Positions 7,300 to 15,670 of a stretch of 64,000 nt of DNA are shown here, piece after piece (position 1 is the stretch's first letter; each line of letters opens with the position of its first letter). The DNA comes from Pseudoduganella dura (GTDB lineage: Bacteria; Pseudomonadota; Gammaproteobacteria; Burkholderiales; Burkholderiaceae_D): assembly GCF_009727155.1 (NCBI RefSeq), contig NZ_WNWM01000002.1:4526001-4590000 (forward strand), written 5' to 3'. Made by a program: the position numbers and the translations under genes. The notes below the pieces were generated by a model, which worked only from the letters and a program-made list of their open reading frames with translations, made no database searches and was not told where the DNA came from.

Positions 7300-9447
7300 A
7301 TGCAAGCAATCAGAATGCCCGGCTGGATGAACGGCATCACCGGCGGCAAGCCGCAAAGCCTGGCCGCGCCGATCCTGATCATCATGCTGCTGGCGATGAT
7401 GATCCTGCCGCTGCCCGCGTTCATCCTCGACCTTTTCTTCAGCTTCAATATCGCGATTTCCGTCATCGTGCTGCTGACCAGTCTCTACACGGTCAAGCCG
7501 CTCGACTTCATGGCGTTCCCGATCGTGCTGCTGCTGACGACGATGCTGCGCCTGGCGCTGAACGTGGCGTCCACCCGTATCGTGCTGACCGAAGGGCATA
7601 CCGGCCCGGATGCCGCCGGCAAAGTGGTCGAGGCGTTCGGCCACTTCCTGATCGGTGGCAACTACACGGTCGGCATCGTGGTGTTCGTCATCCTGACGAT
7701 CATCAACTTCGTCGTGGTCACGAAGGGCGCGGGCCGGATCGCCGAAGTGGGCGCCCGTTTCGCGCTCGATGCGATGCCCGGCAAGCAGATGGCGATCGAT
7801 GCCGACCTGAACGCCGGCCTGATCGGCGAGGCCGATGCCAAGCAGCGCCGCGCCGAAGTATCGATGGAAGCGGAATTCTACGGCGCGATGGACGGTGCGT
7901 CGAAGTACGTGCGCGGCGACGCGGTGGCGGGCATCCTGGTCACCGTCATCAACGTCGTCGGCGGCCTGCTGGTCGGCGTGATCGCCCACGACATGGCATT
8001 CGGCGACGCCGCCAAGACCTACACGCTGCTGGCGATCGGCGACGGCCTGGTGGCGCAGATTCCATCGCTGATCATTTCGCTGGCGGCCGGCGCCGTGGTT
8101 TCCCGGGTGGCGTCGGAAAAGGATATCGGCTCGCAACTGATCGGCCAGCTGTTCGCGAAACCGCAGGTGATGTATATCACCGCCGCGATCATCGGCGGCC
8201 TGGGCCTGATTCCCGGCATGCCGAACCTCGTGTTCCTGCTGCTGGCCGCCGCGCTCGGCGGCACCGGCTACATGCTGGCGAAAAAGGAAACGGAGGCCGG
8301 CGAAACGGGCACCGCGGGCGGTCCGTCGGGCAGCGGCAGCGGTGCCGGTCCGGCGGCGGGCGGCCCGGCCGCGGGCGGGCAGGGCGGCGCCGCCGCCGAG
8401 AACGAGGAAGCGACATGGAACGATGTGATGGCGGTCGACACGCTGGGCCTGGAAGTGGGCTACCGCCTGATTCCCCTGGTCGACAAGGCGCAAAGCGGCG
8501 AACTGCTCAAGCGCATCAAGGGCATTCGCAAGAAGTTCGCGCAGGAAGTGGGCTTCCTGGCGCCGCCGGTGCACATCCGCGACAACCTGGAGCTCAAGCC
8601 TTCGGCCTACCGCATCACGCTGAAAGGCGTGGAAGTGGGCACCGGCGAAGCGTTCAACGGCCAGTTCCTGGCGATCAACCCGGGCATGGCGAGCGGCACG
8701 CTGCCGGGCCTGGCCACCACCGATCCCGCCTTCGGCCTGCCGGCCGTGTGGATCGACGCCAGCCTGCGCGACCAGGCGCAGGGCCTGGGCTACACGGTGG
8801 TCGATGCCGGCACCGTGGTCGCCACGCACCTGAATCACCTGATCACGTCGCACGCCTCGGAACTGCTCGGCCGCGGCGAAGTGCAGGCGTTGCTCGATCA
8901 CCTGGGCAAGGAAGCGCCCAAGCTGGTGGAAGACCTGGTGCCGAAGACGATCTCGCTGTCCGCGCTGCAGAAAGTGCTGCAGAACATGCTGGCCGAAGGC
9001 GTGCATATCCGCGACATGCGCACCATCATCGAAGCGCTGGCCGAGCACACCGCGCACACGCAGGACCCGAACGAACTGACCGCGCTGGTGCGGATCGCGC
9101 TGGGCCGGGCGATCGTCCAGCAACTGTTCCCGGGCAATGGCGAACTGTCCGTGATGACGCTCGATAATCGCCTCGAACGCCTGTTGATGCAGGCGCTGGC
9201 GCAGGGCGGCGCCGACGGTGCCGGCATCGAACCGGGCCTGGCCGACACGATCGCCCAGCAGGCCGCCAATGCCGCCATGCAGCAGGAAGCGCTGGGCGTC
9301 ACCCCCGTGCTGCTGGTGCCGGGCCCGCTGCGGCCGCTGCTGTCGCGCTTCCTGCGGCGCGCCTTGCCGCAGCTGAAGGTGCTGTCGCATGCCGAGATCC
9401 CGGAATCGAAGACGATCCGCGTGACGGCGCTGGTGGGCAACACGTAG
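7300..9447 (+). CDS. flhA: Flagellar type III export gate protein FlhA
   Basis: This 715-residue protein forms the nonameric ring of the export gate. Eight transmembrane helices occupy about residues 20-320. The conserved cytoplasmic-loop motif is visible in GARFALDAMPGKQMAIDADL (FHIPEP family). The large C-terminal cytoplasmic domain binds export chaperones and substrates. A Gly/Ala/Ser-rich linker of about 35 residues (near residues 335-370) joins the two parts; it is longer and of lower complexity than in typical FlhA. The gene starts 46 bp after flhB with an AGGGGAAG ribosome-binding site and is followed by a hairpin before flhF. Confidence 0.97.
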   Translation: MQAIRMPGWMNGITGGKPQSLAAPILIIMLLAMMILPLPAFILDLFFSFNIAISVIVLLTSLYTVKPLDFMAFPIVLLLTTMLRLALNVASTRIVLTEGHTGPDAAGKVVEAFGHFLIGGNYTVGIVVFVILTIINFVVVTKGAGRIAEVGARFALDAMPGKQMAIDADLNAGLIGEADAKQRRAEVSMEAEFYGAMDGASKYVRGDAVAGILVTVINVVGGLLVGVIAHDMAFGDAAKTYTLLAIGDGLVAQIPSLIISLAAGAVVSRVASEKDIGSQLIGQLFAKPQVMYITAAIIGGLGLIPGMPNLVFLLLAAALGGTGYMLAKKETEAGETGTAGGPSGSGSGAGPAAGGPAAGGQGGAAAENEEATWNDVMAVDTLGLEVGYRLIPLVDKAQSGELLKRIKGIRKKFAQEVGFLAPPVHIRDNLELKPSAYRITLKGVEVGTGEAFNGQFLAINPGMASGTLPGLATTDPAFGLPAVWIDASLRDQAQGLGYTVVDAGTVVATHLNHLITSHASELLGRGEVQALLDHLGKEAPKLVEDLVPKTISLSALQKVLQNMLAEGVHIRDMRTIIEALAEHTAHTQDPNELTALVRIALGRAIVQQLFPGNGELSVMTLDNRLERLLMQALAQGGADGAGIEPGLADTIAQQAANAAMQQEALGVTPVLLVPGPLRPLLSRFLRRALPQLKVLSHAEIPESKTIRVTALVGNT

Positions 9448-9464
9448 GGCGCCACGGCCGAGCC

Positions 9465-9493
9465 CGTGTCATGGGGTCAGGCACCATGACACG
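9465..9493. repeat. Hairpin repeat between flhA and flhF
   Basis: A perfect 10-bp stem (CGTGTCATGG / CCATGACACG) with a 9-base loop lies 18 bp after the flhA stop. No T run follows, so it is not a classical terminator. It may attenuate transcription between flhA and flhF or stabilise the mRNA end. The remaining 140 bp before flhF show no gene. Confidence 0.5.
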
Positions 9494-9632
9494 AGCCCAG
9501 CCTTGGGATATCGCCTTCCGCACTTCTGAAATACCCCCCTTTTCCCTACCTGTTCGGATGATGCTTACTCCACGGCATCGTCAATAATCTCACCATCGAG
9601 AATATCTCTGTGCATGGCGAACGGGAGCAGCA

Positions 9633-11111
9633 ATGAACGTCAAGAAATTTACCGCGCCCACGTCGCGTGAGGCGCTGCGGAAGGTACGCGAGGCGCTGGG
9701 GCCGGATGCGGTGATCCTGTCGAATCGCCCGATGGATGGCGTGGTCGAGATCCTGGCGCTGGCCAACGACGATGCCGCTTCGCTGGCCAGCCCGGTCGAC
9801 GATGCGCCGCCCGGCGCGCCGCACCTGGACCTGGATGACGGCTATGCCGCCGCGCCTGCGTCCATGCCGCGCCCGCAGGCGATGCCGCAGCCCCCGCGTG
9901 CCGCCGCGCCGATGAGCTATGCCGATGCGCCGGAGCCGATGCCGGCCGTCCGGTCCGCCGCCGCACCGACGTCCCGCGCGCCGTTCGCGCCGCCGATGCC
10001 GCCACAGGTCGCGCAGCCGGCATATCAGCCGCCGATGCACCAGCAGCCGATGCACCAGCAGCCGATGCACCAGCCGATGATGCAGCCTGCGGTGGACATG
10101 GCCGGCATCACCGCGCTGGTGTCCGAGGCCGTCAGTGCCGCCAAGGCCAATGCCGCCGCCGAGATGCACGGCATGATGAGCGAGCTGCGCGCCATGCGCG
10201 GCATGATGGAAACGCAACTGGCCGAACTGTCGTGGGGCAGCGCGCAGCAGCGCGAGCCGCACAAGGCCGCCGTGCTGCGCGAACTGCTGGCGGCCGGTTT
10301 TTCCACCACGCTGGCGCGCCGCCTGCTGGACAAGCTGCCCGCCGGCCGCAGTGCCGACGATGCCTCCCGCTGGATCCACACCGTGCTGGCCCGCAATGTC
10401 AGTGCGCTGGCCACCGAGGATGCGCTGATCGAGCGCGGCGGCGTGTTCGCGCTGGTGGGCCCCACGGGCGTGGGCAAGACCACCAGCACGGCCAAGCTGG
10501 CTGCCCGCTGCGTGATGCGCCATGGCCCGCAAAACCTGGCGCTGATCACCACCGATGCCTACCGTATCGGGGCGCACGAACAGTTGCGCATTTACGGCAA
10601 GATCCTTGGCGTGATGGTACATTCCGTCAAGGATGAGGCCGACTTGCGCATCGCCTTGAAGGAGCTGCGCAACAAGCACACGGTGCTGATCGACACGGTC
10701 GGCGTCAGCCAGCGCGACCACATGGTGACCGAACAGGTGGCGATGCTGCAGGGCACCGGCGTCGATGTGAAGCGGCTGCTGTGCCTGAACGCCACGTCCA
10801 CGCAGGAAACGCTGACCGAGGTCGTGCGCGCCTACCAGGGCAGCGGCCTGGCCGGCGGCATCATCACCAAGCTGGACGAGGCGGCATCGCTGGGCAACGT
10901 GCTCGACGTGGTGATCCGCCAGAAGCTGCAGCTGTATTACGTATCGAACGGCCAGCGGGTGCCGGAAGACCTGCACCTGGCCCAGCCGGCCGAGCTCGTG
11001 GAGCGCGCGTTCCGGCTGAAGAAGGATGTGTCCCAATACACCGACGGCGACCTGCCGATGCTGATGGCGGCCGCCGGCAACGATGCACTGCGCGAGGTTC
11101 ACCTTGGCTAA
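9633..11111 (+). CDS. flhF: Flagellar biosynthesis GTPase FlhF
   Basis: This 492-residue SRP-type GTPase sets the site and number of polar flagella. The start MNVKKFTAPTSREALRKV is typical. The N-terminal region to about residue 190 is Pro/Ala/Met-rich, with a tandem MHQQP repeat near residues 130-150. The NG domain has the P-loop GPTGVGKTTSTAK at about residues 276-288, the DTVGVSQRD segment in place of the DTAGxx G3 motif, and TKLDEAAS as G4. Its presence with flhG suggests polar flagellation. The stop codon overlaps the flhG start region. The gene is intact. Confidence 0.95.
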   Translation: MNVKKFTAPTSREALRKVREALGPDAVILSNRPMDGVVEILALANDDAASLASPVDDAPPGAPHLDLDDGYAAAPASMPRPQAMPQPPRAAAPMSYADAPEPMPAVRSAAAPTSRAPFAPPMPPQVAQPAYQPPMHQQPMHQQPMHQPMMQPAVDMAGITALVSEAVSAAKANAAAEMHGMMSELRAMRGMMETQLAELSWGSAQQREPHKAAVLRELLAAGFSTTLARRLLDKLPAGRSADDASRWIHTVLARNVSALATEDALIERGGVFALVGPTGVGKTTSTAKLAARCVMRHGPQNLALITTDAYRIGAHEQLRIYGKILGVMVHSVKDEADLRIALKELRNKHTVLIDTVGVSQRDHMVTEQVAMLQGTGVDVKRLLCLNATSTQETLTEVVRAYQGSGLAGGIITKLDEAASLGNVLDVVIRQKLQLYYVSNGQRVPEDLHLAQPAELVERAFRLKKDVSQYTDGDLPMLMAAAGNDALREVHLG

Positions 11112-11925
11112 TTTCGATTTCGACCAGGCGGAAGGACTGCGGCGCATGCTGGCGGGGCCGCCGCGGCCCCGCATCGTCACGTTCCTGTCGGCCACGCCGC
11201 AGGACGACAAGGGCGCCATGCTGGTCAACCTGGGCGCCTCGCTGGCCCGCGCCGGCAACGACGTGGTGCTGGTCGATGCCTGCGCCAGCGCGCACGGCGT
11301 GGCCTCGCGCCTCGGCATCGACAACGGCGCCAGCCTGCTGAACGTGGCGCGCCAGGAATGCGCGCTGAACGAGGTGATCCACGAAGTACCGCAGGGCTTC
11401 AACGTGGTGTCGATGACGCGCGGCGAATCGCGCAACGGTCCGCCGGAAGCGCGGCGGCTGGCCAAGGCGTTCGACGTGCTGGCCGCGCAGGCCGGCATCG
11501 TGCTCGTCGACGGCGAGTTCGATGGCGAAGCGTTCCCGGTACCGGTGATGGCCAGTTCGGAAATCGTGGTGCAGGTCTCGAACAGCGCCACGTCGATCAC
11601 CAACGCCTACATGATGATCAAGCGGCTGAACCATGAGCTCGGGCGGCGGCCGTTCGGCATCGTCGTCACGGGTGCGTCCGAGAGGGAGGCCAAGGTGGTT
11701 TACGATAATATGGCACAGGCGGCAAGCCGTTACCTGGCAGTCAATCTCGTATCGATGGGATCGGTGCCGGCCGATGAATACCTGCACCGCGCGGCGCGCC
11801 TGGGTCGCGCCGTGGTGGACGCGTTCCCGCTGGCCGGTGCCTCGGTGGCGTTTCGACAATTGGCGGGACGGTTTGCGCTGGCTTCGCCGTCACATCCTGG
11901 GAGCGGCCACCAACTGCAGCGCTGA
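11104..11925 (+). CDS. flhG: FlhG/FleN-type MinD-like ATPase with degenerate P-loop
   Basis: This 273-residue ParA/MinD-family protein normally limits flagellar number by stimulating FlhF GTPase. The start NFDFDQAEGLRRML carries the DQAxGLR motif by which FlhG activates FlhF. The deviant Walker A motif of the family (KGGxGKT/S) is replaced by ATPQDDKGAML: the P-loop Lys survives, but the signature Lys, the glycines and the Thr/Ser are lost. Walker A' (VVLVDACAS) and a later VLVDGEFD remain. I chose TTG 11104, overlapping flhF by 8 bp, because GAGG lies six bases upstream; ATG 11083 is the alternative. Nucleotide hydrolysis is probably impaired, which is an inference. Confidence 0.88.
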   Translation: MANFDFDQAEGLRRMLAGPPRPRIVTFLSATPQDDKGAMLVNLGASLARAGNDVVLVDACASAHGVASRLGIDNGASLLNVARQECALNEVIHEVPQGFNVVSMTRGESRNGPPEARRLAKAFDVLAAQAGIVLVDGEFDGEAFPVPVMASSEIVVQVSNSATSITNAYMMIKRLNHELGRRPFGIVVTGASEREAKVVYDNMAQAASRYLAVNLVSMGSVPADEYLHRAARLGRAVVDAFPLAGASVAFRQLAGRFALASPSHPGSGHQLQR

Positions 11926-11955
11926 ACCTGGCGTTCATTACAAGAATAGAGATTT

Positions 11956-12687
11956 ATGTACACGGTCAAAGGGAAGGTGAACAAGGATTCGCTGCTGACG
12001 GAGCACATGCCCCTCGTAAAGCGCCTTGCTCACCACATGAAGGCAAAATTGCCGCCCAGCGTGGAAGTGGATGACCTGGTACAGGCGGGCATGATCGGCC
12101 TGCTCGACGCGATCAACCGCTATGAAGAAACGCACGGCGCCCAGTTCGAAACCTACGCGGTGATGCGCATCCGCGGCGCGATGCTCGATGAATTGCGCAG
12201 CAGCGACTGGATGCCCCGCACCTTGCGGCAGGACATGCGCAAGATCGAGAACGCGATGGCCGTGCTGCAGCAGAAGCTGGGCCGGCCGCCGGCCGAATCC
12301 GAAGTGGCAAAATCGCTGAAACTGTCGCTCGAGGATTACCAGGAGATGCTGGGCGAGGGCGGCGGCCACCAGCTGCTTTACTACGAGGATTTCCAGGGCG
12401 AGGAAGGCAACGACAACTTCCTGGACCGCTATGCCCATGACGAAGAAGCCGATCCACTGCGTTCGCTGATGGATACCGGCTTCCGCCAGGCCGTCATCGA
12501 TGCGATCGACGCACTGCCGCCGCGCGAGAAAATGCTGATGGGCCTGTACTACGAAGAAGAATTGAACCTGAAGGAAATCGGCGCCGTGCTGGGCGTCTCC
12601 GAATCACGCGTGTCGCAGCTGCATACCCAGGCGGTATCCCGGCTGCGCGCCACGTTGCGGGAGCAGGCATGGACTGGTCCAGCGTAG
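11956..12687 (+). CDS. fliA: Flagellar sigma factor FliA (sigma-28)
   Basis: This 243-residue alternative sigma factor directs RNA polymerase to late flagellar promoters. Region 2 is seen in MPLVKRLAHHMKAKLPPSVE and VDDLVQAGMIGLLDAI. Region 3 follows, and region 4 is the helix-turn-helix LNLKEIGAVLGVSESRVSQL. It is held by FlgM, encoded at 16151-16456. Matching promoters are readable in this window before flgM, flgK, fliD and the three flagellin genes. It lies 30 bp after flhG and overlaps motC by 19 bp. No chemotaxis genes intervene between fliA and the motor genes, unlike the pseudomonad order. Confidence 0.97.
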   Translation: MYTVKGKVNKDSLLTEHMPLVKRLAHHMKAKLPPSVEVDDLVQAGMIGLLDAINRYEETHGAQFETYAVMRIRGAMLDELRSSDWMPRTLRQDMRKIENAMAVLQQKLGRPPAESEVAKSLKLSLEDYQEMLGEGGGHQLLYYEDFQGEEGNDNFLDRYAHDEEADPLRSLMDTGFRQAVIDAIDALPPREKMLMGLYYEEELNLKEIGAVLGVSESRVSQLHTQAVSRLRATLREQAWTGPA

Positions 12688-13418
12688 CGGGTATCGTGCT
12701 GGCGCTGGCCGGCCTGATCGTGGGGCAGGCACTCGAAGGCGGTAAACCGTCCTCGCTGATCCAGCCGGCCGCCTTCGCCATCGTCGTCGTCGGCACGTTC
12801 GGCGCCGTGCTGCTGCAAACGCGGCCGGCCACGCTCAAGCGCGGCATCCTGATGCTGCGCTGGGTCTTCAAGCCGCCTGCGGATGGCCGCACGCTGCTCG
12901 CGCGCGACATCCAGGCCTGGAACCAGACCGTGCGCCGCGAGGGCCCGCTGGCGCTGGAGCGCCACATGACCGGCGCGCGCAACATGTTCCTGGCAAAGGG
13001 GCTGCGGATGGTCGTCGACGGCATCCAGCCCGACAAGCTGCGCCAGCTGCTCGATACCGAGATCACGGCATTCGAAACCTCCGAACGGCAGGCCGTGCGG
13101 ATCTGGGAATCGGCCGCCGGCTACTCGCCCACGATCGGTATCCTGGGCGCCGTGCTGGGCCTGATCCACGTGATGGAAAACCTGTCCGACCCGGCCAAGC
13201 TGGGGCCAGGCATCGCCGTGGCATTCGTATCCACGATCTACGGCGTGGGGCTGGCGAACCTGTTCTTCTACCCGATCGCGAACAAGTTGAAGAACATCGT
13301 CACCGCCCAGGTCCACCAGCAGGAAATCGCCGCGGCCGTATTCCACGACATCGCCAGCGGCGACTTCTCGCGCATCATGGACGAGCGCATCGCCACGCTG
13401 TTGCAGGAGTACGCATGA
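12669..13418 (+). CDS. motC: Flagellar motor stator protein MotC (MotA/PomA family)
   Basis: This 249-residue inner-membrane protein is the torque-generating stator subunit that pairs with MotD. Four transmembrane helices are predicted; the N-terminal one begins at WSSVAGIVLALAGLIVG and the third and fourth at GYSPTIGILGAVLGLIHV and GIAVAFVSTIYGVGLANLFF. The PTIG/ILGAVLG segment contains the family's channel-lining Pro. The MotC type is inferred from the MotD partner and from pseudomonad gene order. The start overlaps the end of fliA and its end overlaps motD by 4 bp, so all three are translationally coupled. Confidence 0.93.
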   Translation: MDWSSVAGIVLALAGLIVGQALEGGKPSSLIQPAAFAIVVVGTFGAVLLQTRPATLKRGILMLRWVFKPPADGRTLLARDIQAWNQTVRREGPLALERHMTGARNMFLAKGLRMVVDGIQPDKLRQLLDTEITAFETSERQAVRIWESAAGYSPTIGILGAVLGLIHVMENLSDPAKLGPGIAVAFVSTIYGVGLANLFFYPIANKLKNIVTAQVHQQEIAAAVFHDIASGDFSRIMDERIATLLQEYA

Positions 13419-14221
13419 GCTTTCAATATCGCCGGGCGCGCCGCCCGTTCGACGAGGAACCGGAAAACCACGAGCGCTGGCTGATCTCGTATGCCGACTT
13501 CATCACGCTGCTGCTGGCGTTCTTCGTGGTGATGTATGCGATTTCGTCGGTCAACATCGGCCGCTACCGCATCTTTTCCGATTCGCTCGGCGAAGCGCTG
13601 GGCGGGCAGGGCGCCAACGTCAAGCCCAATACCGAGGTGCTGAACCAGCCGTTGCCGAACCCGAACCTGAAGAAGCGCCAGGAACTGATGAAGCAGGAGC
13701 GCGCGTCGATGACGAAGCTGGCGCAGGATCTGCAATCGACGATGGCGCCGCTGGTCAAGGAAGGCAAGGTGCGGGTCACGCAGAACAGCCGCGGGGTTTC
13801 CGTGGAAATCAATGCCAGCGTGCTGTTCGACCCCGCCGAAGCGAAGCTCACGGAAGAGTCGCGCGAAGCGCTGACCGCCGTGGCCACGCTGCTCAAGAGC
13901 GATCCGCACGCGGTGCAGGTGGAGGGCCACACCGACGACCAGCCGGTGCGCAACATCTATCCGTCGAACTGGGAGTTGTCGTCGATGCGCGCGGCCACGG
14001 TGGTGCGGCTGTTCATCGAATCGGGCGTCGCCCCGGAGCGGCTGACCGCCGTCGGCCATGCCTCGAACCATCCGGTCGCCCCCAACGACGACCCGGTCGG
14101 CCGCGCCCGGAACCGGCGCGTGGCGGTCACCATCCTGTCGACGGTGCCGGATCCGGAGACGGAGATTCCCACGGCGGCGGACGACGTGCCGGCCGCCCCC
14201 GCGCCGCAACCTGCGCAATAA
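13415..14221 (+). CDS. motD: Flagellar motor stator protein MotD (MotB family, OmpA domain)
   Basis: This 268-residue protein anchors the stator to peptidoglycan. A short cytoplasmic N-terminus precedes a single transmembrane helix (SYADFITLLLAFFVVMYA) whose Asp28 is the proton-binding residue. A plug/linker follows. The C-terminal OmpA-like domain (about residues 140-250) contains VEGHTDDQPV, NWELSSMRA and GRARNRRV, the peptidoglycan-binding signature. It ends in a short Pro/Ala tail. It is the last gene of the flhB unit. Eight bases downstream begins a 50-bp palindrome that is interrupted at its edge by an insertion sequence. Confidence 0.94.
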   Translation: MSFQYRRARRPFDEEPENHERWLISYADFITLLLAFFVVMYAISSVNIGRYRIFSDSLGEALGGQGANVKPNTEVLNQPLPNPNLKKRQELMKQERASMTKLAQDLQSTMAPLVKEGKVRVTQNSRGVSVEINASVLFDPAEAKLTEESREALTAVATLLKSDPHAVQVEGHTDDQPVRNIYPSNWELSSMRAATVVRLFIESGVAPERLTAVGHASNHPVAPNDDPVGRARNRRVAVTILSTVPDPETEIPTAADDVPAAPAPQPAQ

Positions 14222-14228
14222 GGAATTC

Positions 14229-14278
14229 GGGACGGACCCTGTTTTTCAGGAAATTTCCTGAAAAACAGGGTCCGTCCC
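14229..14278. repeat. Perfect 50-bp palindrome (dispersed repeat family B)
   Basis: Two perfect 25-bp arms meet at 14253/14254; the outer arm reads GGGACGGACCCTGTTTTTCA. It sits between the convergent motD and flgN genes and could serve as a bidirectional terminator. Its right arm ends exactly at the insertion sequence and supplies the target duplication. A second member of the family, with the same GGGACGG core and the same CCGTCCCCATTTTTA tail, lies at 40657-40693. Confidence 0.8.
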
Positions 14279-15612
14279 TGAGCCTACCCCTCAAATTTTT
14301 GTTGTAAACCATATGGGAAGCTGTTAACTTCAATCCCAAAAACGGCACATGCATGGCCGTGTTAGCCCTTTCATTCGTAGTGACCAAACTGCAAATGAAA
14401 GGCACGGACCATGCATGCACGCCAAATCATACAACGATTGTTGGGGCAGGAGTGCCCATCAATTCACGCTAAACGCCGAGCTTGCCTAGCTCAAATTGTG
14501 CAAGCTGCAGCTCGTGCCGGGCTGGGCGTTGTACGCATCGGTAAGCAGCTCAGGTCACAAACAAGTCTTCGGCATCGCATCAAGTGCTGTGACCGTTTGC
14601 TGAGCAATCCCCATCTGGCCAAAGAGCGGGTGCAGATATACCGAGCAATGAGCCAACGCCTTCTTCAATCCAGGCAATACGTGCAGGTAGCAGTAGATTG
14701 GTCAGAAATTCGCGCAGATGGCAGTGCTCAATTGCTGCGTGCAGCAGCCATCATCGAAGGACGCGCCTTTACGCTCTACGAGGAGGTCCACCCTCAGGAG
14801 AGGCTCGCGGCATCTTTGGTCCATAAGTGCTTCATGAAGACCCTGAAAACCATCCTGCCAGCGCACTGTCGCGCCATCATCATCACCGATGCAGGATTTC
14901 GTGCTACGTGGTTTAAAACGCTCAATCAGCTCGGCTTTGGCTGGGTCGGACGGATACGCAACCGTGATTTGGTGTGCCAACAGAACGGCAACGACTGGTT
15001 CGGCTGCAAAAGCTTGTACTCAAGAGCTACCGCAAAAGCGCGCGATTTGGGCTATTTTTTTCATGTCCGCTCCAACCCTGTCGACTGCCGATTAGTGCTG
15101 TACAAGTCCAAATCGAAAGGACGGCATTGCTTGACGAAATCCGGTCAACCTGCGCGCGCGCGCCACAGCAAGAAAAACAGCGCTGCCCAATGTGAGCCTT
15201 GGCTACTCGCCGTTTCGCCAGCACTGGCACAGCTTCGTGCAGACGACATCATCAAAATTTACTCTGGGCGCATGCAAATCGAGCAGACTTTCCGCGACCT
15301 GAAGAATGCCAAATGGGGAATGGCACTGCGACATAGCCAGACTACAAGCCTGCTTCGTCTGGCGGCACTTTTACTAATCGGTGCATTGCTCACTTATGCC
15401 TTATGGCTGATCGGCTTAGCGGCACGAGCGGCTGGCTATGAAGTCCACTACGGCAGCCATCCCAAGGCAGGCAGCTGCCTTTCAATCTTCTCGTTGGCAA
15501 TGCACTGGGTCGACGACTATCGTCGACCCAGACTCTCCCCATCGGCCATCAAATATGCATTTATCGAACTCGTTTCGATGGTCCGCACTTGGGAATTCGA
15601 GGGGTAGGCTCA
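14279..15612. mobile_element. IS4-family insertion sequence, 1334 bp, intact
   Basis: The element has 19-bp terminal inverted repeats beginning TGAGCCTACCCCTC, with one mismatch between ends, and encodes one DDE transposase. It is flanked by an 11-bp direct repeat, GGGTCCGTCCC, at 14268-14278 and 15613-15623. The size, the long duplication and the transposase motif fit the IS4 family. The left copy of the duplication is the end of a 50-bp palindrome, so the element landed in the palindrome's right arm. Exact matching target copies imply a simple, fairly recent insertion without deletion of neighbouring DNA. Its name cannot be assigned without an IS database search. Confidence 0.9.
14411..15607 (+). 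CDS. IS4-family transposase
   Basis: This 398-residue transposase fills the insertion sequence. The catalytic DDE triad is visible: Asp in VAVDWSEI, Asp in IIITDAGFR, and Glu in the family signature Y-x2-R-x3-E-x6-K, read as YSGRMQIEQTFRDLK. The frame is uninterrupted, so the enzyme may be active. Its codon use is less GC-rich than the flagellar genes around it, as expected for a mobile gene. The stop codon lies five bases inside the right terminal repeat. The ATG follows GAAAGGC about 8 bases upstream. Confidence 0.93.
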   Translation: MHARQIIQRLLGQECPSIHAKRRACLAQIVQAAARAGLGVVRIGKQLRSQTSLRHRIKCCDRLLSNPHLAKERVQIYRAMSQRLLQSRQYVQVAVDWSEIRADGSAQLLRAAAIIEGRAFTLYEEVHPQERLAASLVHKCFMKTLKTILPAHCRAIIITDAGFRATWFKTLNQLGFGWVGRIRNRDLVCQQNGNDWFGCKSLYSRATAKARDLGYFFHVRSNPVDCRLVLYKSKSKGRHCLTKSGQPARARHSKKNSAAQCEPWLLAVSPALAQLRADDIIKIYSGRMQIEQTFRDLKNAKWGMALRHSQTTSLLRLAALLLIGALLTYALWLIGLAARAAGYEVHYGSHPKAGSCLSIFSLAMHWVDDYRRPRLSPSAIKYAFIELVSMVRTWEFEG

Positions 15613-15670
15613 GGGTCCGTCCCCATTTTTATGGTTCGGCAACCAGCTCAATAAAAAACACGGCTGATTT

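Noticed and set aside
6148..9390. 1080-codon open frame opposite flhB-flhA
   Set aside because: It is antisense to two unmistakable export-gate genes and its translation is His/Gln/Arg-rich low complexity, the usual result of reading high-GC codons backwards.
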